From contig NC_089241.1 in the NCBI RefSeq assembly GCF_000512585.2, positions 372,001 through 436,000 of the forward strand: 64,000 nt of DNA. The letters run 5' to 3'. The first letter of the stretch is position 1, and every line of letters starts with the position of its first letter. Positions 1-12,115 of the stretch are shown one piece after another. The notes beneath the pieces were generated by a model. The model was not told where the DNA came from, did no database searches, and saw only the letters and a list, made by a program, of their open reading frames with translations. The stretch comes from Kwoniella bestiolae CBS 10118. Lineage: Eukaryota; Basidiomycota; Tremellomycetes; Tremellales; Cryptococcaceae. A program made the position numbers and the translations under genes.

Positions 1-2770
1 ACGCCGTCCAAGGAAAAGTCGGCCTCATGCCACGTCGGTGTCAGCGGTAGATGTGGTGGTGGCAGATACTTTGGATAAGAATGCCCTTGAGCCAAAGGTG
101 AGTTCTCGAATGCCGTTCCTTTGGGAGGGAAGAAAGCGGACAAGCCCAATGGACCAGAAGCAGTGACCAATGCCATGATTACTGGATACCCTTCAGCAAC
201 GTTCGTACCAATATAAGGGGCTTGAGATCACTTACAACAATCTCCACATTCCGGATACTGGAAGGTGAGTCGCTTCATCATATCGGCAGCAGGGACGTCT
301 TCTTCTCTTGACCAGAAAGATCCGAAACATCGGTCCAAATCCAAAACGCACCTATATTCGTTAGTGCTTGCTAGACAGGTGTTTCACTCACTTGTCATTG
401 GACGAGGGATCGGACCCAGCTTTGAGGATTGGTGGCATATGACCGTCCATAGAGGCTTATGATATCAGCTGATGGCTAAGTGATATTCACTCACAAAATA
501 GGAAATCTGTCGCTTTAGGAGGTTCCCAACCGGCTTGTTCAAATGTCCTAGCCATTCGACCGGGTTCTAGCGTCCACCGTTCTCCTCGATGAACCTCAAT
601 TTTGATCACATCGTCATCATCATCGTTTAAACCGAACATATCCTTCAATTCGGTTCTGGCTAAATGGTTCCAAGTATCAGGGGAATCGCCAAGTGTACCG
701 AGATTAGCCACGATATAGGTCCATAGTAGAGCTTCTCGCCATCGTTCAACCTGTAGTTGTTAGCGTAACTTTCTAATACGATCGACTCACTCTCAGAGAT
801 GTCAACAGCCACTGCATTTGAATATCTCCTTCACCGAGCGTCATTTCTCGGAAGCGCCTTTGGCTGCTTTCAGCTAGAGCTTCCTTGAAGATCAGACTGG
901 CTTCATGGTGCAATCCTCGGGTGATCACCTTTGGGACATGAGCAAAGTAAGGTCTCAACCGTCGAGGAAATCGTTGAGAGAGTAGATAATTGGCGTGGTA
1001 CAGCCCACCGACTTCGCCGGCATCATTAAAACGGTTCTTATCTAGCATTGGGCGAACCTGCTGATAATACTGCGAGGAAGAATACGATCACGTCAATGCT
1101 GGATCGATGAATCTATGATGTGGAAACTTACACCATGGTCGAAGCGGATGACCGAACCGTAAAGTGGAGAGTGAAAGTCCGATACCTGCGAAGGTTCAGT
1201 TAGTAGAGATCAGCGGGGAAAAGAAAGACGATATCACGTACTGCATGAGGTCGTAACAAGAAAAAATCATCATTGAGAGAGAGCGTGACGTCGGCCTAAA
1301 AATGTTTCAGCGTTGCTCGTCCACTGGATGACTCACCAGGCCAGGAAGCCATCCAACCCGACTTTCTATAGCCATTGAATTAAAAGACGGCAAGGCTTTC
1401 TTCCTCCATTCCTGTTCCTTCCATTCACGTTCCCCTAGCTCTTCAGTCAGACCGTCACGGTCCATGCTGGGTAAGTGAAAGATCTCCGAATGAGCCGCAT
1501 ATCGCAACGTAGGGTAATTTGCCTCTGCTCGTAGCAATTTACTTCGTCCTTCTCGGTACTGATTGGACGAATATGGATGGTAAGGGTGAGATGGGCTGGT
1601 TTTGTCCCGCCGAGAGAAGTCAAGCCACGTAGGTGTTTGGACTACACGCCATGTTGCGGAAAGATGAGCAGATAGCGAGGCCGGGAGCGATGTGAGCGAT
1701 CTAGCGGTATCGTTACTCTCCCTTCTGTCGATAGATCTGTGGGTATGGCGTTGAGAGCCTTGCGAAGTTATCGATCTTTCGAGCTCCTCCAATATGGATC
1801 CTGGCAATAGTTCCAGGTCTTTCTCGACTTCGAACGGGTAGTCGGCGAGAATTAAATGAAACGTCTCCAAGTGTCCAGGCAAGGCGTCAAGAACGGAGCG
1901 CATAGAGTGTACCAGCTCATTTTGCTCTCTGCCAAAAGATCAGTCAGTATACTGAAATTGTAGCCTTACGGTTAAAATCCGAACAGCTCACCGAAAATGA
2001 TGTTCAGGCGAGTAAACACCTTCCACTTTTCGCCAATGCACCATACTATCCTGCCAACGATGATCAGATCCGTTCACCCAGAGCCAAGTTGCGTCTAAAG
2101 TCTCTTCATCTCCCATCTCTCCCTTACCACATAGCGTTTCTCCATCCGCAAACCATTGCTCCAAGCAGCGGGATGGTAAGAATCTGGTCGGTCGGAGTCT
2201 GGGGAATGGTGGATCAGGCGGAGAGAGAGGAGCGAAAGGTCGCCAACGGGGATCCACCGAGTCCAGGAGATCATCGCCGGCCCTCAAGGGCGGCTGCGGG
2301 AAGAGTTCGGATAGATGGTGATCTGCCGAGGTTGGCTTGATCGAAGCTGGACTTGTCAGACGTGATAGAGGAAGGGGAAGAAAAAAGTTGTGAATGATCC
2401 ATAGGGCGGCCATCCAAAGCGACAGTGTCCCAACAATCCTAGGGGTAAAATATGGTTTGAAATAGCGAATAATCGCTGTGCGACTCGAGGATGACCGTCT
2501 TCTGGAACTTGAATTAGGATGAGAGTATTTCGATAAATCAGGACCTCTCAGCCTGGAAGGAGAAGGGGAACGCGATCGAGGGGAATGAAAGCTGCTATAA
2601 GCAATGGGTGAAGAAGGGCTAAGGGAGGAAGCGTATGAGTCTGAGACTGATCTAGATGTCGGGAGCACCATGTTGGATTTGCCCAGAGCAGGAGAACGTC
2701 CTGAATGTTGATGGTATTCGCGAGACATTCGACGAGGTTTGAAAGTGTTTATATCCTGTGAGGGCATCAC
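1..2770 (-). CDS. XPT1: Stealth-family sugar-phosphate transferase, XPT1-like (3' end outside window)
   Basis: Predicted Golgi type II membrane glycosyl-phosphotransferase. In Cryptococcus, Xpt1 transfers xylose-phosphate onto protein O-glycans; that activity is inferred here from family membership. The first exon starts at 2770 and encodes a Ser/Arg-rich cytosolic tail and one membrane segment (around IVGTLSLWMAALWIIHNFFL). It then reads into Stealth conserved region 1 (TWLWVNGSD). Later exons carry CR2 (ADVTLSLNDDFFLLRPH near 1250-1295), CR3 (NRF..., HVPKVITR near 900-1040) and CR4 (MDGHMPP near 430-450). At least eight exons are visible, with donors such as GTGAGT at about 1990, 1340 and 490. 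The reading frame is still open at position 1, so the C-terminus lies outside the window. A low-complexity Ser/Arg stretch between CR1 and CR2 looks like a lineage-specific insert. Symbol by family resemblance. Confidence 0.82.
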
Positions 2771-3736
2771 AGCGTGGTTTCTTGCGTTGTAGAGCTCATG
2801 TGAATGGAAACGTCTTGCGTGAAGAGGGTCATAAGCTGTTGTTCATGACCATCGATAGCTCGTGTGACATGGGAAAGTGAATGCACTTACATCTATCTTG
2901 CGTATGTCAGCGATTGCTACTTATTGTTGATATCCACAAGACCGGATTGTCAAGGATTCCTTGATAGTATCGTGGCCAAGACCAGAGAGTTGTATGCACA
3001 AGGATAGTCTGTGGTGCAAAAAGATTCAGATCAGAGACATTGCTTTTCATAGGTCATTCGCATTCTTATAACACATCCTTCTGCAGTCCTTGGACCGCAG
3101 CGTTCTTGTGCTTTGCAGGTAGATGAGCACATTCAAGCAGACCGCACGACGCACAGTTTGACCCGACTGTTTTTCCAGCAGCGAATCCTGTACGCAGTCG
3201 CAGCAGCCAGGGATCAGGATGACAGTCCAAGAGCAGCACTCACTAGGTCGTTTAGCAATGTGAAGATAACCTGACACTTTTAGGGTTCTATGCTTCTAAA
3301 CATTTATACAGTATACAGAGAATCGTTTGCGGCCGAGAGCAGTGTTGTTGTTGTCAAATAGATTATATTTATGAAGAAGAGTATAGAGATGTGAAGATGA
3401 TGGGTATGATATATACAATGAGACTGAGTGAGAGGTAAGTTTGAAAGGCTATTTATACACTACTTACTACTACTGATACTTGGACTGTATACCGTAATAA
3501 TCGGATCAATCTGATATCTTTTAATCAGTTCCAGTAAACAACAAACAATACAATCCATACACTGCACAGACAAGTGCACACTACTGACACCAGAACTGTC
3601 CAAGTGTGATATCAATACGTGATATGTTACTATTTACATGGGCATATATACAAGGGTGCGGTCGTTGACCCAGACCATGAGGAAAATCATTCGATATTAT
3701 ATGGGGAGTAGCATTACTGGTATCTGGTCAAAGTTT
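2771..3736. other. Intergenic: upstream of XPT1-like gene, downstream of RHO3
   Basis: No protein-coding signal is visible. The stretch just above the XPT1-like start carries a GTAAGT-like donor on the minus strand near 2890, suggesting a 5' UTR intron. The rest is AT-rich sequence. Confidence 0.5.
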
Positions 3737-4974
3737 CTAAAGTATCACACAACGTCCTTCTCTCCATCCACTCGCTCGTATTTTACCACCTGACCCACCG
3801 CTTCCCCCACCGCCCTTGGGACGACTGCCTATTGATACACGGGCTGCTTCGTATATCGCTTCCTGCACTCCTCGGTTGTGCTTTGCAGAGCATTCTGAAG
3901 AGCAGGTCAGCTGCAGCAACATTACTATCCGAGGTTCCAGACAAGACCTCATCCTTGCATTCTTTGACGTACCGAGATATCGACTGGCCCTTATTGCCCT
4001 CGCTACTGATAAACCCTCGTCGTATGTGACGGGATGCAAAGACCGTTTAGCCAGCTTCTCCTTGATATCTGGATCTTCTCGCAAATCACATTTCAGAGCT
4101 TTGTTGTGTGAAACATCAGCATCGTCATGACGATAACATTGTAAAATTAACTCACCAACTAGTATGATCTTGACCCCCGGACAGAATTCATTCACTTCAT
4201 GTATCCACTAGACACAGAGTCAGCAAGTCGAACTGAGTGTGAGCTTGGCTAAAGTAAAGGTCTGACCTTCGATTCTGTATTCTCCAGTGATACTGGGGAG
4301 TCCACCTAGCACATTGCGTGAGCATCATATACACAGGAATAGACAAGCAAGGACCTACCGAAAAGCAAACCATGACAACATGTGTATCGGCGTAGGATAG
4401 GGATCGTAGACGATCAAAGTCTTCCTGACCTAAGGGATCATTCTGGTCAACAACAAGCCAGCCTCTATTATGCTCTCGAGGCAACCTACCTGCGGTATCC
4501 CAAAGACTCAACTCTACTGTCTGTTCGTCCACTTGCATCATCTCCACATAATTTTCAAAGACTGCATGATCGAGAGTGGTCAGCTGACATGAGCTTCGGG
4601 AGCAGGGATAATTGACAGAGGAAACTGACCTGTTGGCTCACTATGTCGAAACCCCTTGGTTAGCAGGAGCGCATAACAGAAACATCGAGTAAACTCACTA
4701 TGTCGTGGGGAAGTAGCCTGATGGATGGGTTAGCTCCTATCGATTTTTGATAGCTCCTCCCACTTACCTTTGGTAAAGACGGTGAGCAGCGATGTCTGGG
4801 GAGGCGGAACATGCTCAGCGACGTTATATCTCACAATGTAGGAACAAATGACTCACCTTTCCACAAGCACCGTCCCCTAACACAACCAGCTTCCTAGAAA
4901 GCTAAGATCACGAACATCAGCTACATCAGGTTGCATCAGGACCAATTCAGATGACTCACCGGCTTCCCCACCAT
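3737..4974 (-). CDS. RHO3: Rho-family small GTPase, Rho3-like
   Basis: Membrane-anchored molecular switch, in fungi linked to polarised secretion and actin organisation. Eight or nine short exons join to a complete Rho protein. Visible elements are the P-loop GDGACGKTSLL, switch I FPTTYEPTVFENY, switch II WDTAGQEDFDRLRSLSYADTH, the Rho-type ALKCDLRED (base recognition) and ECSAKHNRGV. The C-terminus is a Gly/Ser-rich linker ending in CVIL, a CAAX box whose final Leu predicts geranylgeranylation. The start is ATG at 4974: its 15-nt first exon (MVGKP) joins in frame to LSRKLVVLGDGACGK only if the acceptor ending GATCTTAG is used; the next acceptor downstream breaks the frame. Divergent from the SelK-like gene. 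FTKGYFPTTYEPT plus the CPGVKI segment favours Rho3 over Rho1 or Cdc42. Confidence 0.88.
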
Positions 4975-5593
4975 CACCCTGTAAGATCTATCGATGTGAC
5001 GAACGAGCTACGAGTAATCAAGTATCACTGCTGAGACGGATCTTCGTTATGTCGATGCATATGCCGGAGACAAGTGGACGATATATCAGAGGCAAGGATT
5101 TTCGAGATGAAGATATGAAGATGTAATGATGAAAGATGCAACAGATGAAGAGAAGTCTGCCCGTGCGGATATGTGCCTTTTACTAGTATCGTTGAAAGAT
5201 GAATGCAATCGAGGAGGGAGGACCTTGGATGTCGATGATAAAAGGTCAATATGGATGGGTGCTCGCTTGTGATGATCCTCTCTCTGATCCCGATATGATG
5301 TCTGAAGATAAGATGAGATGGATGAGATGAGATGGTAGCTGTAGGTGGTCAGATGAGAAGATGAAGGGGTTTATGTTTGTTGTTATTGATATTTCGCCTG
5401 AGTTTGCTCCGCTTACTATCACTCTAGTTATGACAGTCATTTCCCATTCCTTTCCTTTCTTTGCCACCACCTAATCATATCATTCATATCATTCATACAT
5501 TTATACATCCATACATCCATACACATATACATTACAACCCAGTATCAATCAATCCATCCTCGTCTCTACAATACTATTGATTGGTATATCGCC
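4975..5593. promoter_or_regulatory. Divergent promoter region, RHO3 / SelK-like gene
   Basis: Shared upstream region of two divergent genes. It holds a TTACAG acceptor next to the RHO3 ATG (a likely 5' UTR intron) and, at about 5470-5530, a pyrimidine-rich tract of short CATTCATA/ATCCATAC tandem units just ahead of the SelK-like gene. No ORF is supported. Confidence 0.45.
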
Positions 5594-6123
5594 ATGTCAA
5601 GCGCAAAACCCACCTATATCTCCTCGTCCGGTACCATTGGTTCTCAACCTTTGACCAGCAGACTCACCAGTCAAGTCACCAATTTCGGAACCCTTCTCTA
5701 TCTCTTCGTGGAGACTCTTATCAGTGTAAGTGGGATGGACATGAACTGTTGTCATATACACAGCAATGGATTCTGACCGCTTACTTCTATCTCAGCCCTT
5801 CGTCAACCCCGCTTCGTGGAAAGATCCGTCCGTCCGACCACCAAGCAAGTCGAATAATAGCAATTACGGTCCTGGTAAACCTGGAGGGGGTGGAGGAGGA
5901 GGAGGAGGGGGGGAGGGGGCGGAAGAGGAGGGGGAGGGGGAGGGGGAGGGGGAGGGGGAAACGGAGGAGGTAGAGGTAATGGTGGGGGAGGTGGTTTCAT
6001 GTCAATGGGTGATCTCAGAGGTGGCGGCAGTGAGTCCTACCTTTTCTTGTGTGATGAGGATACCGACCACGCTGACATCTCCGTAAACCAGCTGTCGACG
6101 GCTGCCGAGCTACTTGTGGGTAG
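5594..6123 (+). CDS. SelK/SelG-like small Gly-rich membrane protein (reading frame broken in G tract)
   Basis: Small single-pass protein resembling the SelK/SelG family, ER proteins linked to stress and ERAD. Exon 1 (5594-5725) gives MSSAKPTYISSSGTIGSQP and a hydrophobic helix (FGTLLYLFVETLIS). Exon 2 (5796-6029) gives PFVNPASWKDPSVRPPS and then a glycine-rich region. Exon 3 (6092-6123) ends RATCG and stop, placing a Cys where SelK proteins have selenocysteine or Cys near the end. The frame entering exon 2 runs into Glu-rich codons after the 7-base G run at 5907-5913. The frame that gives poly-Gly, FMSMGDLRGGG and the exon 3 terminus is offset by one base. A one-base homopolymer miscount in the assembly or a true frameshift could explain this. 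Family assignment is moderate. Confidence 0.6.
5886..5965 (+). repeat. G-rich microsatellite in SelK-like gene
   Basis: GGA and GGGGGA units with a 7-base G run at 5907-5913, encoding polyglycine in the intended frame. This is the place where the gene's reading frame changes. Confidence 0.85.
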
Positions 6124-6389
6124 GTGTAAAGCACAACGCTTGAGAGTCTTTGTAACCAGATGATACCAATCTTGTAAATGCTTCATGCAGCCATGTACCA
6201 TAATATCAATCCATTAATGCATGTGGATCACTGCAATCTATGCTCGTTAATCCAGCAACCTATCGAGAGCGACTAGCGCATCGTACCAGACTACGGTGTA
6301 TATACAGCGAGGGGGAATAACAATGAAAATGGGATATTGTCCAGATGAAGGGTATCGGAATGTTAAGCGTCTTGACTTATCTTCTATGA

Positions 6390-7924
6390 TTACCAGAATG
6401 AGATCCGTCTCTTGCCAACTGGGGTTTCGGTGCTTGTAGCGTCCTCAGCGGTGACGGTAACCCCTTCAGCAGTTGACGATGATGTAGCATCACCTTCTTC
6501 GGAAACTGTTTCACTCGCGGGTTCGGTGGCAGTCGCCGGAGCCTCCTCAGTGGAAGATGCGGTGGAAGCGGCGATGTCGGTGGACTCGGACACACTTTCG
6601 GTAGCGGTGACAGTGGCAGAGACAGAATCCGTGGAAGATGTCGCAACGTCACTTGTGGCAGTAGTAGCGTTGGCAACAATCGATTCTGTGGGAGCAGACT
6701 CGACCGAGGTCAGACTGATAGCGAGGAAAACGTCAGCCTGCAGTCGTGCCTTCAAACATAGCGTGACTCACGTTGATGAGGTGACTGCTGAGTCTTCTTC
6801 GTCCTCTTCCTCGCATTCCTCATCATCTTCGGGGGTGACGGTGCTATTACCGGCGCTAGCATTGTTGGTTGGTACACTAGTGGCAGAGACGGGGACTGAA
6901 GCAGCGGTGGAAGTGGGAGTGATTGAAACAATCGCTTCATCGCCGTCTTCCTCCTCGCAGTCCTCCTGTTTGAATTGTTCCAGCTTTAGCGTGTACCAAG
7001 CGAGTCAGTGATGTTCACTCACGTATTCTTCATCATCCTCATCGTCAAAGTCTTCCTCGTCATTATCTTCAGTCGCAGGGGCAGCGGAAACAGGAGACGA
7101 TGATGAGGTTGATATAGCAGCTGGTGAGACGGCAGATGAGGTCGGGTCGGCAACAGCAGCGACATTGGTGATGGAAGCGGCACCTTGAGCGGAACCAGCA
7201 TTAGATGCAGGCTGCGTAGCAGCGGCATCGCTACCGGCGGTCACAGTAACGTAGACAGTGGTAACCTAAAGCACAATAGTGTCAGCGTCAGTGGATGCTC
7301 ATCGGATAATGGGATGACCAGACTCACTCCACCACATGACGCATCATCGTCGTTGGAGGCACTGGCAGACGGAGCAGCGGCAGCTTGGACAGCACCGATT
7401 TGGGAAGGCGTAATAGAAGGTGTAGCAGAAGAAGAGACAGCGGTAGAATCGGCAGAGGATCCATCGGTGTCGTCTTCCTCTTCACCTTCAAGCTCGTCAC
7501 AATATGGCAAGTCTTCATCATTCTCTTCGTCCGTGATGGTAGTAGAGGTGGTGTCATCTTCATCTTCATACTCCTCCACTTCTTCATACTCATCTTCCTC
7601 GCAGTCTTCGTCCGCAGCGACAGCAGTAGTGTTTCCAGCGGATGTAGTGGAGTTTAGAGTGGCAAGGACAGAAGGATCGGAAATGACAGCACTGTCATCA
7701 CCGACATCTTCCTCACAGTCCTCAATGGTAGTTGGGTCGACCGTTGTCGCATTGTTGTTGGCAAACTCCTCTGCTGATTGACGAGCTTTGAGGTAGTAAG
7801 CACGGGCCTCGAGAGAGGCAGCACCGTGGTCACCTCGAGATTGTCGAACGTCTACGTTGGCAGCGACCGAGGAGCATAGGCCAAGAAGGGTAGCGGCGGT
7901 GAAAGCGAGGACTTGAAACTTCAT
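6390..7924 (-). CDS. Secreted acidic Ser/Thr-rich protein with repeated Cys-Glu-Glu-Asp motifs
   Basis: No known family recognised. The N-terminus is a clear signal peptide (MKFQVLAFTAATLLGLCSSVAA). At least four exons follow. Blocks of Ser/Thr/Ala-rich sequence alternate with short acidic blocks that each contain one Cys in an EDCEED, DCEEDEYEE, EDCEEEDGDE or ECEEEDEED context. VTTVYVTVTAG, common in fungal cell-wall and GPI-type proteins, opens the second exon. Introns have GTGAGTC/GTGAGTG donors near 7327, 7021 and 6771. The predicted end is KRRISFW and stop at 6390. No hydrophobic GPI-anchor tail is visible in this reading, though a further 3' exon after ATTCTG|GTAATC cannot be ruled out. 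Probably an O-mannosylated extracellular or wall protein; the acidic Cys motifs might bind metal (inference only). Confidence 0.72.
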
Positions 7925-10810
7925 TTCTGATGTCTTGATATGTTCGTTATTGATGTATATACGTAAAGACAGTGAAGGGTAGGAGAAGAAGAATAGACTT
8001 GTGAAATCAATTCAAGGTATGGTGTTGGATGGTGATAGAAAGGGAGAAGCAAGACTTGTCTATATGTCCAATGATCGATGATATGATGGGAATGGTGTGT
8101 ATGTTATGTTGGATATCCAAGCACTCGAGTTTATTCAGGAGTAAATGGTTATGGGTGGACCTGCCGTAGTGGGGTTTCGTTGAAAGGACGTTGGTTGATC
8201 TGATCGTTGATGATGATCGTTGTATTGGTTGAATGAGCGTTGGTAGCGAGCGAAATAAAATACTGATGCGAGTGGAATGTCGTGAGAGTAGAGAGAGAGA
8301 CAGAGAGAAAGATGCAAAGAATGAGAAAATGGAATGAACGATTGTGATGATGAGAATGGAAATGAGAATGAGAATGATTGATCAACGTGTTAGTGTCAGC
8401 ATGCAATGAGAGAGAAACAAGAAACAAGAGGGAGACAAGAGAACAATGAGAACAAGGAGAAATCCAACACGAGTGAGTGATCAGTGCACACATACACACA
8501 CACAATCTAGAATAATAATGATAATAACAAACGATCAATGCGTCACTAACATAACACAACACAATCACCTGGATACAGCATTATACTATACTGCTGTAAT
8601 CATGAAACAGGGTCAGTGCACACAATCACACGACTCATGCGGGTGAACAATGAGGGAAGAAAGGATAAGGGATTCAAAAGGGTAAGTAAGATGGTCGATG
8701 TTGTGTGACTGACTGCGAGCCAAGAGAATGTCAACATGTCGTCGTTGTAAGAGTGACAAAAGTAAAAAGACAAAGTGACATGGAACGAGGCAGCACAACT
8801 CAGCACAGCATAATAGACAGGTATATAGATAGATAGCGCAGGGAAATCACCGTGGTATGTTGTGGTATGTTATTTTAGTATGTAAAACACGCTAAAACAG
8901 TAAGCGATGAGAGTGTGTGAAGTGTGACAAACAAAAACAAATAATTACGCAGGGTGGGTGAGGTGAATGCTTTTCCATCTTTTCATTCTGGAACGGAACA
9001 CAAAGGGGACAAGGGACAACAGGAACACGCGTTGTTATTCTTGTTCTTCCTGATTACATAATACAACGGTGACGACCACCACACGAATTACATAATAAAT
9101 CATGGCCACGTGTTTGGTGTTTGTTCTTGTGGTTATCTCATCTCGTTCATGGCTGATCCTACTAGTATCTTTGTGCTCGTACTCACCATGACCTACCTTG
9201 TCACTGCCTGCTCTCTGCAGAGGAATCACCTACCCACGTTTCATCGAATGCCACCTCACTCAATCTGATTCAATTCGACTCGTTCACCTTCTATTCTTTG
9301 CTCTGATTAGATGGATTGAGCATGTCTATGATAGCTGACATCGCATCTATCCCTACGTGGACGAAAGGTGATTGAGATCAGCTGACACTTCGCAGACCGA
9401 GCTCGCGCAGGTCATCGATATAAATTTCAAATACGTCCTGCCAATCGTACCATCAAATGGTCGACAACCCGAATATTGGCTCCGGACCGACTATGATGGA
9501 CACTGGACCGATGCCTGGTCACAGTGATTCACCTCTTCGGTTCAAACAGAGCTATGTCAAAGAGGTATGAACGAAATATACTAGACACGTTGATACTTGG
9601 TGTGAAGCCAAAGTTCAATCAATGGGGATCCTGGAACAGAGTTCTTCTCACCGCGCATCCCCGCCTAATGTCGGGAATTGTTGTCTCGTCCTCGATTTAC
9701 GTCGCCCAATCATCGCCATTCTCGGAACCTCTATTCCCACTTCGCAAGATTGACGATGGGATTTCGCTCCACCAGCAACAACACGGTGAACGGCCCCTAC
9801 CACCGTGTACGTTGACGACTTACGATGTGTCCCCCAACCACGCTGTACCACACACAACTATCTCATTCATATCAGTTATCCCAGCAGTTTCCTTCACAAA
9901 TCTCTCGTCTCCAAGACTTTCAGCTGCCGCTTAAACTTCACATCACATTTCTTCTCAAACCTGAACCGTTGTCATTCAAATCGACGGCAACAATATTTAG
10001 CTACCCCAGACTGAAAAGGCATTAACCACGTTTGGTATTTCGTTGTGCTATACACGCCTCGACTCCACTGCTCGTCGTGACCTCATTCCGGGAGGGCTGC
10101 ATGTCTCTACGACGAGTACGAGAGCTATATTCAATGCTCCTTGCTCATTTCCCCCACCGATGTCCGTCGATGACCTCCGGGTGGTTCAACCACCAGTGAC
10201 AACAAATGACTGTCCCGTGTACTCTGGAAGACTCTCAAGCACGCTTGGCTTGCGAGACGCCATCTCCAGCAAGCAGCGATTTGCGCCAATCGCCCCACAC
10301 TTTAAAAAGAAACTCGCTTTCTCAGCAGAACGCTGTTGCTCTGACAGATGAAATAGTACGGATTTGCGAAGCGTTCTTGAAAGGCAGTGTCTTGATTGTG
10401 AGCTGTCGGTTCTGGTCAGACAGAGGACTCGGACCCAGCCCAGCGTACAGGGGTATATGTCTCGAGCAATGGTAGGCATGCCAATGAGCAAACCAGTGTC
10501 CACGTTGGGTTCCAGCGATGTCGCTCACCACTCCGCATGGTGACCAAGAATGCTTTACACATGCCCAAAGTCGCTGAATCAGACATCGAGAACGTGGGAA
10601 CCAGGAGTTCGTCGATAGATAATCGACATGTCTGTCGCGTCGATCGACAGATACAAACGATTACTGTATGGAGGCTCGGTCCGAGAACCCCCGCATATGT
10701 CGTATGCCGTGCATGCAAGTATGCACCTGCAGCGACAGATCAGAAGAGACCAATTCGACGAAAGAGATGTTAAGAAAGCAAGTATCTGGAGAAACAGGTA
10801 TTACGTAATC
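7925..10810. other. Long region without a recognisable gene
   Basis: The proximal part is the upstream region of the acidic secreted protein, with GA-rich stretches (about 8285-8450) and CA-rich stretches. Open frames at 9524-9934 and 10186-10503 match no family I know, and I saw no splice-linked extension of them. CpG frequency is ordinary here (10 CpG counted in 8101-8280), unlike the adjoining island. It may hold long 5' leaders or noncoding RNA; nothing in the sequence decides this. Confidence 0.4.
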
Positions 10811-10813
10811 ACC

Positions 10814-10950
10814 GAGAACACCATAGGGTGAATTTTTCAAAATCTTTCCCTGGATGACCTGAGGTCACATCAGCACTCAAAATTGGCATTGACCTGTATT
10901 TATGGTCCAATTGCTTGAATTTGTATTTTATGGCATCCTATGGTGTTCTC
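10814..10950. repeat. 14-bp perfect inverted repeat bounding a 137-bp segment
   Basis: GAGAACACCATAGG at 10814-10827 is the exact reverse complement of CCTATGGTGTTCTC at 10937-10950. Between them lies a palindrome, TGACCTGAGGTCA, near 10854. It resembles a short MITE-like element, but no convincing target-site duplication is seen at these ends. It sits at the border where CpG depletion begins. Confidence 0.5.
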
Positions 10951-11930
10951 TGACCTGAGTTTCAGGATGTCAGGAGGAGTGCTAAAACTTTGAGGGTCAA
11001 GGTAGGTGATGTTAGTGTTGGCATAAGCACTTTATTGTCCAATCAATCATGCTGGTGATATCTTATATATGATACCCACTTGAGGGAACCTTGTGAAGAC
11101 ATTATCAGTCAATTCAAATTTGCATCTATCTCTTCATTTGTTCCCTCTTCACTCTTGACATGACATGCAGTTACATGATTCACCGATTAAATATATATAC
11201 TCACCTTATGACCCTGGTGTATAAGAGAGATCTCACCTTGCAGGTGCTACTTTGGTACCTCCTTGACCCCAATGCCTGCCAAAACCTGTGTTATGATCCA
11301 ATCCAAATTACCTTATTGTTATTTATTTATTTGTGGCCATTAGAGTTTCTTGTCTGGCGTTGCCCCAAATGGCAAATGCTTCACGTTTTGCATCGCCATA
11401 CGCACGATTCTTGTATTCTGCACAGCCCCTTGAAAGGTATATAAAGCCCCTTGTTTGTAGTGATGTTGATCCTTCCCCAAGGATCAAAAATATTGCAATT
11501 GTTACAATTAATCAAAGCCTTCAACAACTCCAAGTGTCTCACTACTAAGGATGAATTACCATAACTTGGTTTTGTCATCTCATCTGGTAAGTCCGCCTGA
11601 TCCTTCCAGGCTTGTAAATCTTTGTGTTGTCAACCACTCCACCAGTAATACAAGTTAAACTTTGTCATTTGGAATTCAAGCTAGTTTAAACAATCACTCT
11701 CCATTCTGTCTCTGGTGGTTACTATTTGAAGGCTTTCCAGGGACAGGTTCATAACGACCGAACACAATGAGATGAATGATAAATAATTTTACAAGATGTC
11801 AGAGAGGCCCAAAGGGTCTTTGTTAATGGCGAATCTGGTCTTCCAAAGCCAAACTTGATTGATTAGTATCTCCAAAACTAGCTTGAGTCATAGATGAGAA
11901 GGTGTACCTTGTGATACTTGAGGACTGGTT

Positions 11931-12115
11931 TGACGGAATAAGTGATCTATCGCCACATTCATATTGTATGATCCTGCTTATATCTCCGGCATTTGACACG
12001 TCAAACTTTTACTCTTGTACTGATCTTATAGTCGAGTATCATCTTGATCTCTTTCTCTTCTTTTCTTCTTGTATATAGCGCTATACAACATAGATGCATC
12101 TCATATACTTTGTCA
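11931..12115 (+). repeat. Solo LTR, family A copy 1, with 5-bp target-site duplication
   Basis: Starts TGACGGAATAA and ends ACTTTGTCA, i.e. TG...CA as in retrotransposon LTRs. It is flanked on both sides by TGGTT (11926-11930 and 12116-12120), a perfect 5-bp duplication. Internal landmarks shared by the family are ACACGTCAAACTTTTAC, TTATAGT, a pyrimidine tract and TATATAGCGCTATAC followed by GATGCATCTCATATACTT. A TATA-like stretch sits in the pyrimidine-rich second half. Confidence 0.82.

Noticed and set aside
9524..9934. 136-codon plus-strand open frame as a possible gene
   Set aside because: No recognisable domain, no plausible splice partner and no start context; overlapping frames on both strands are equally open.
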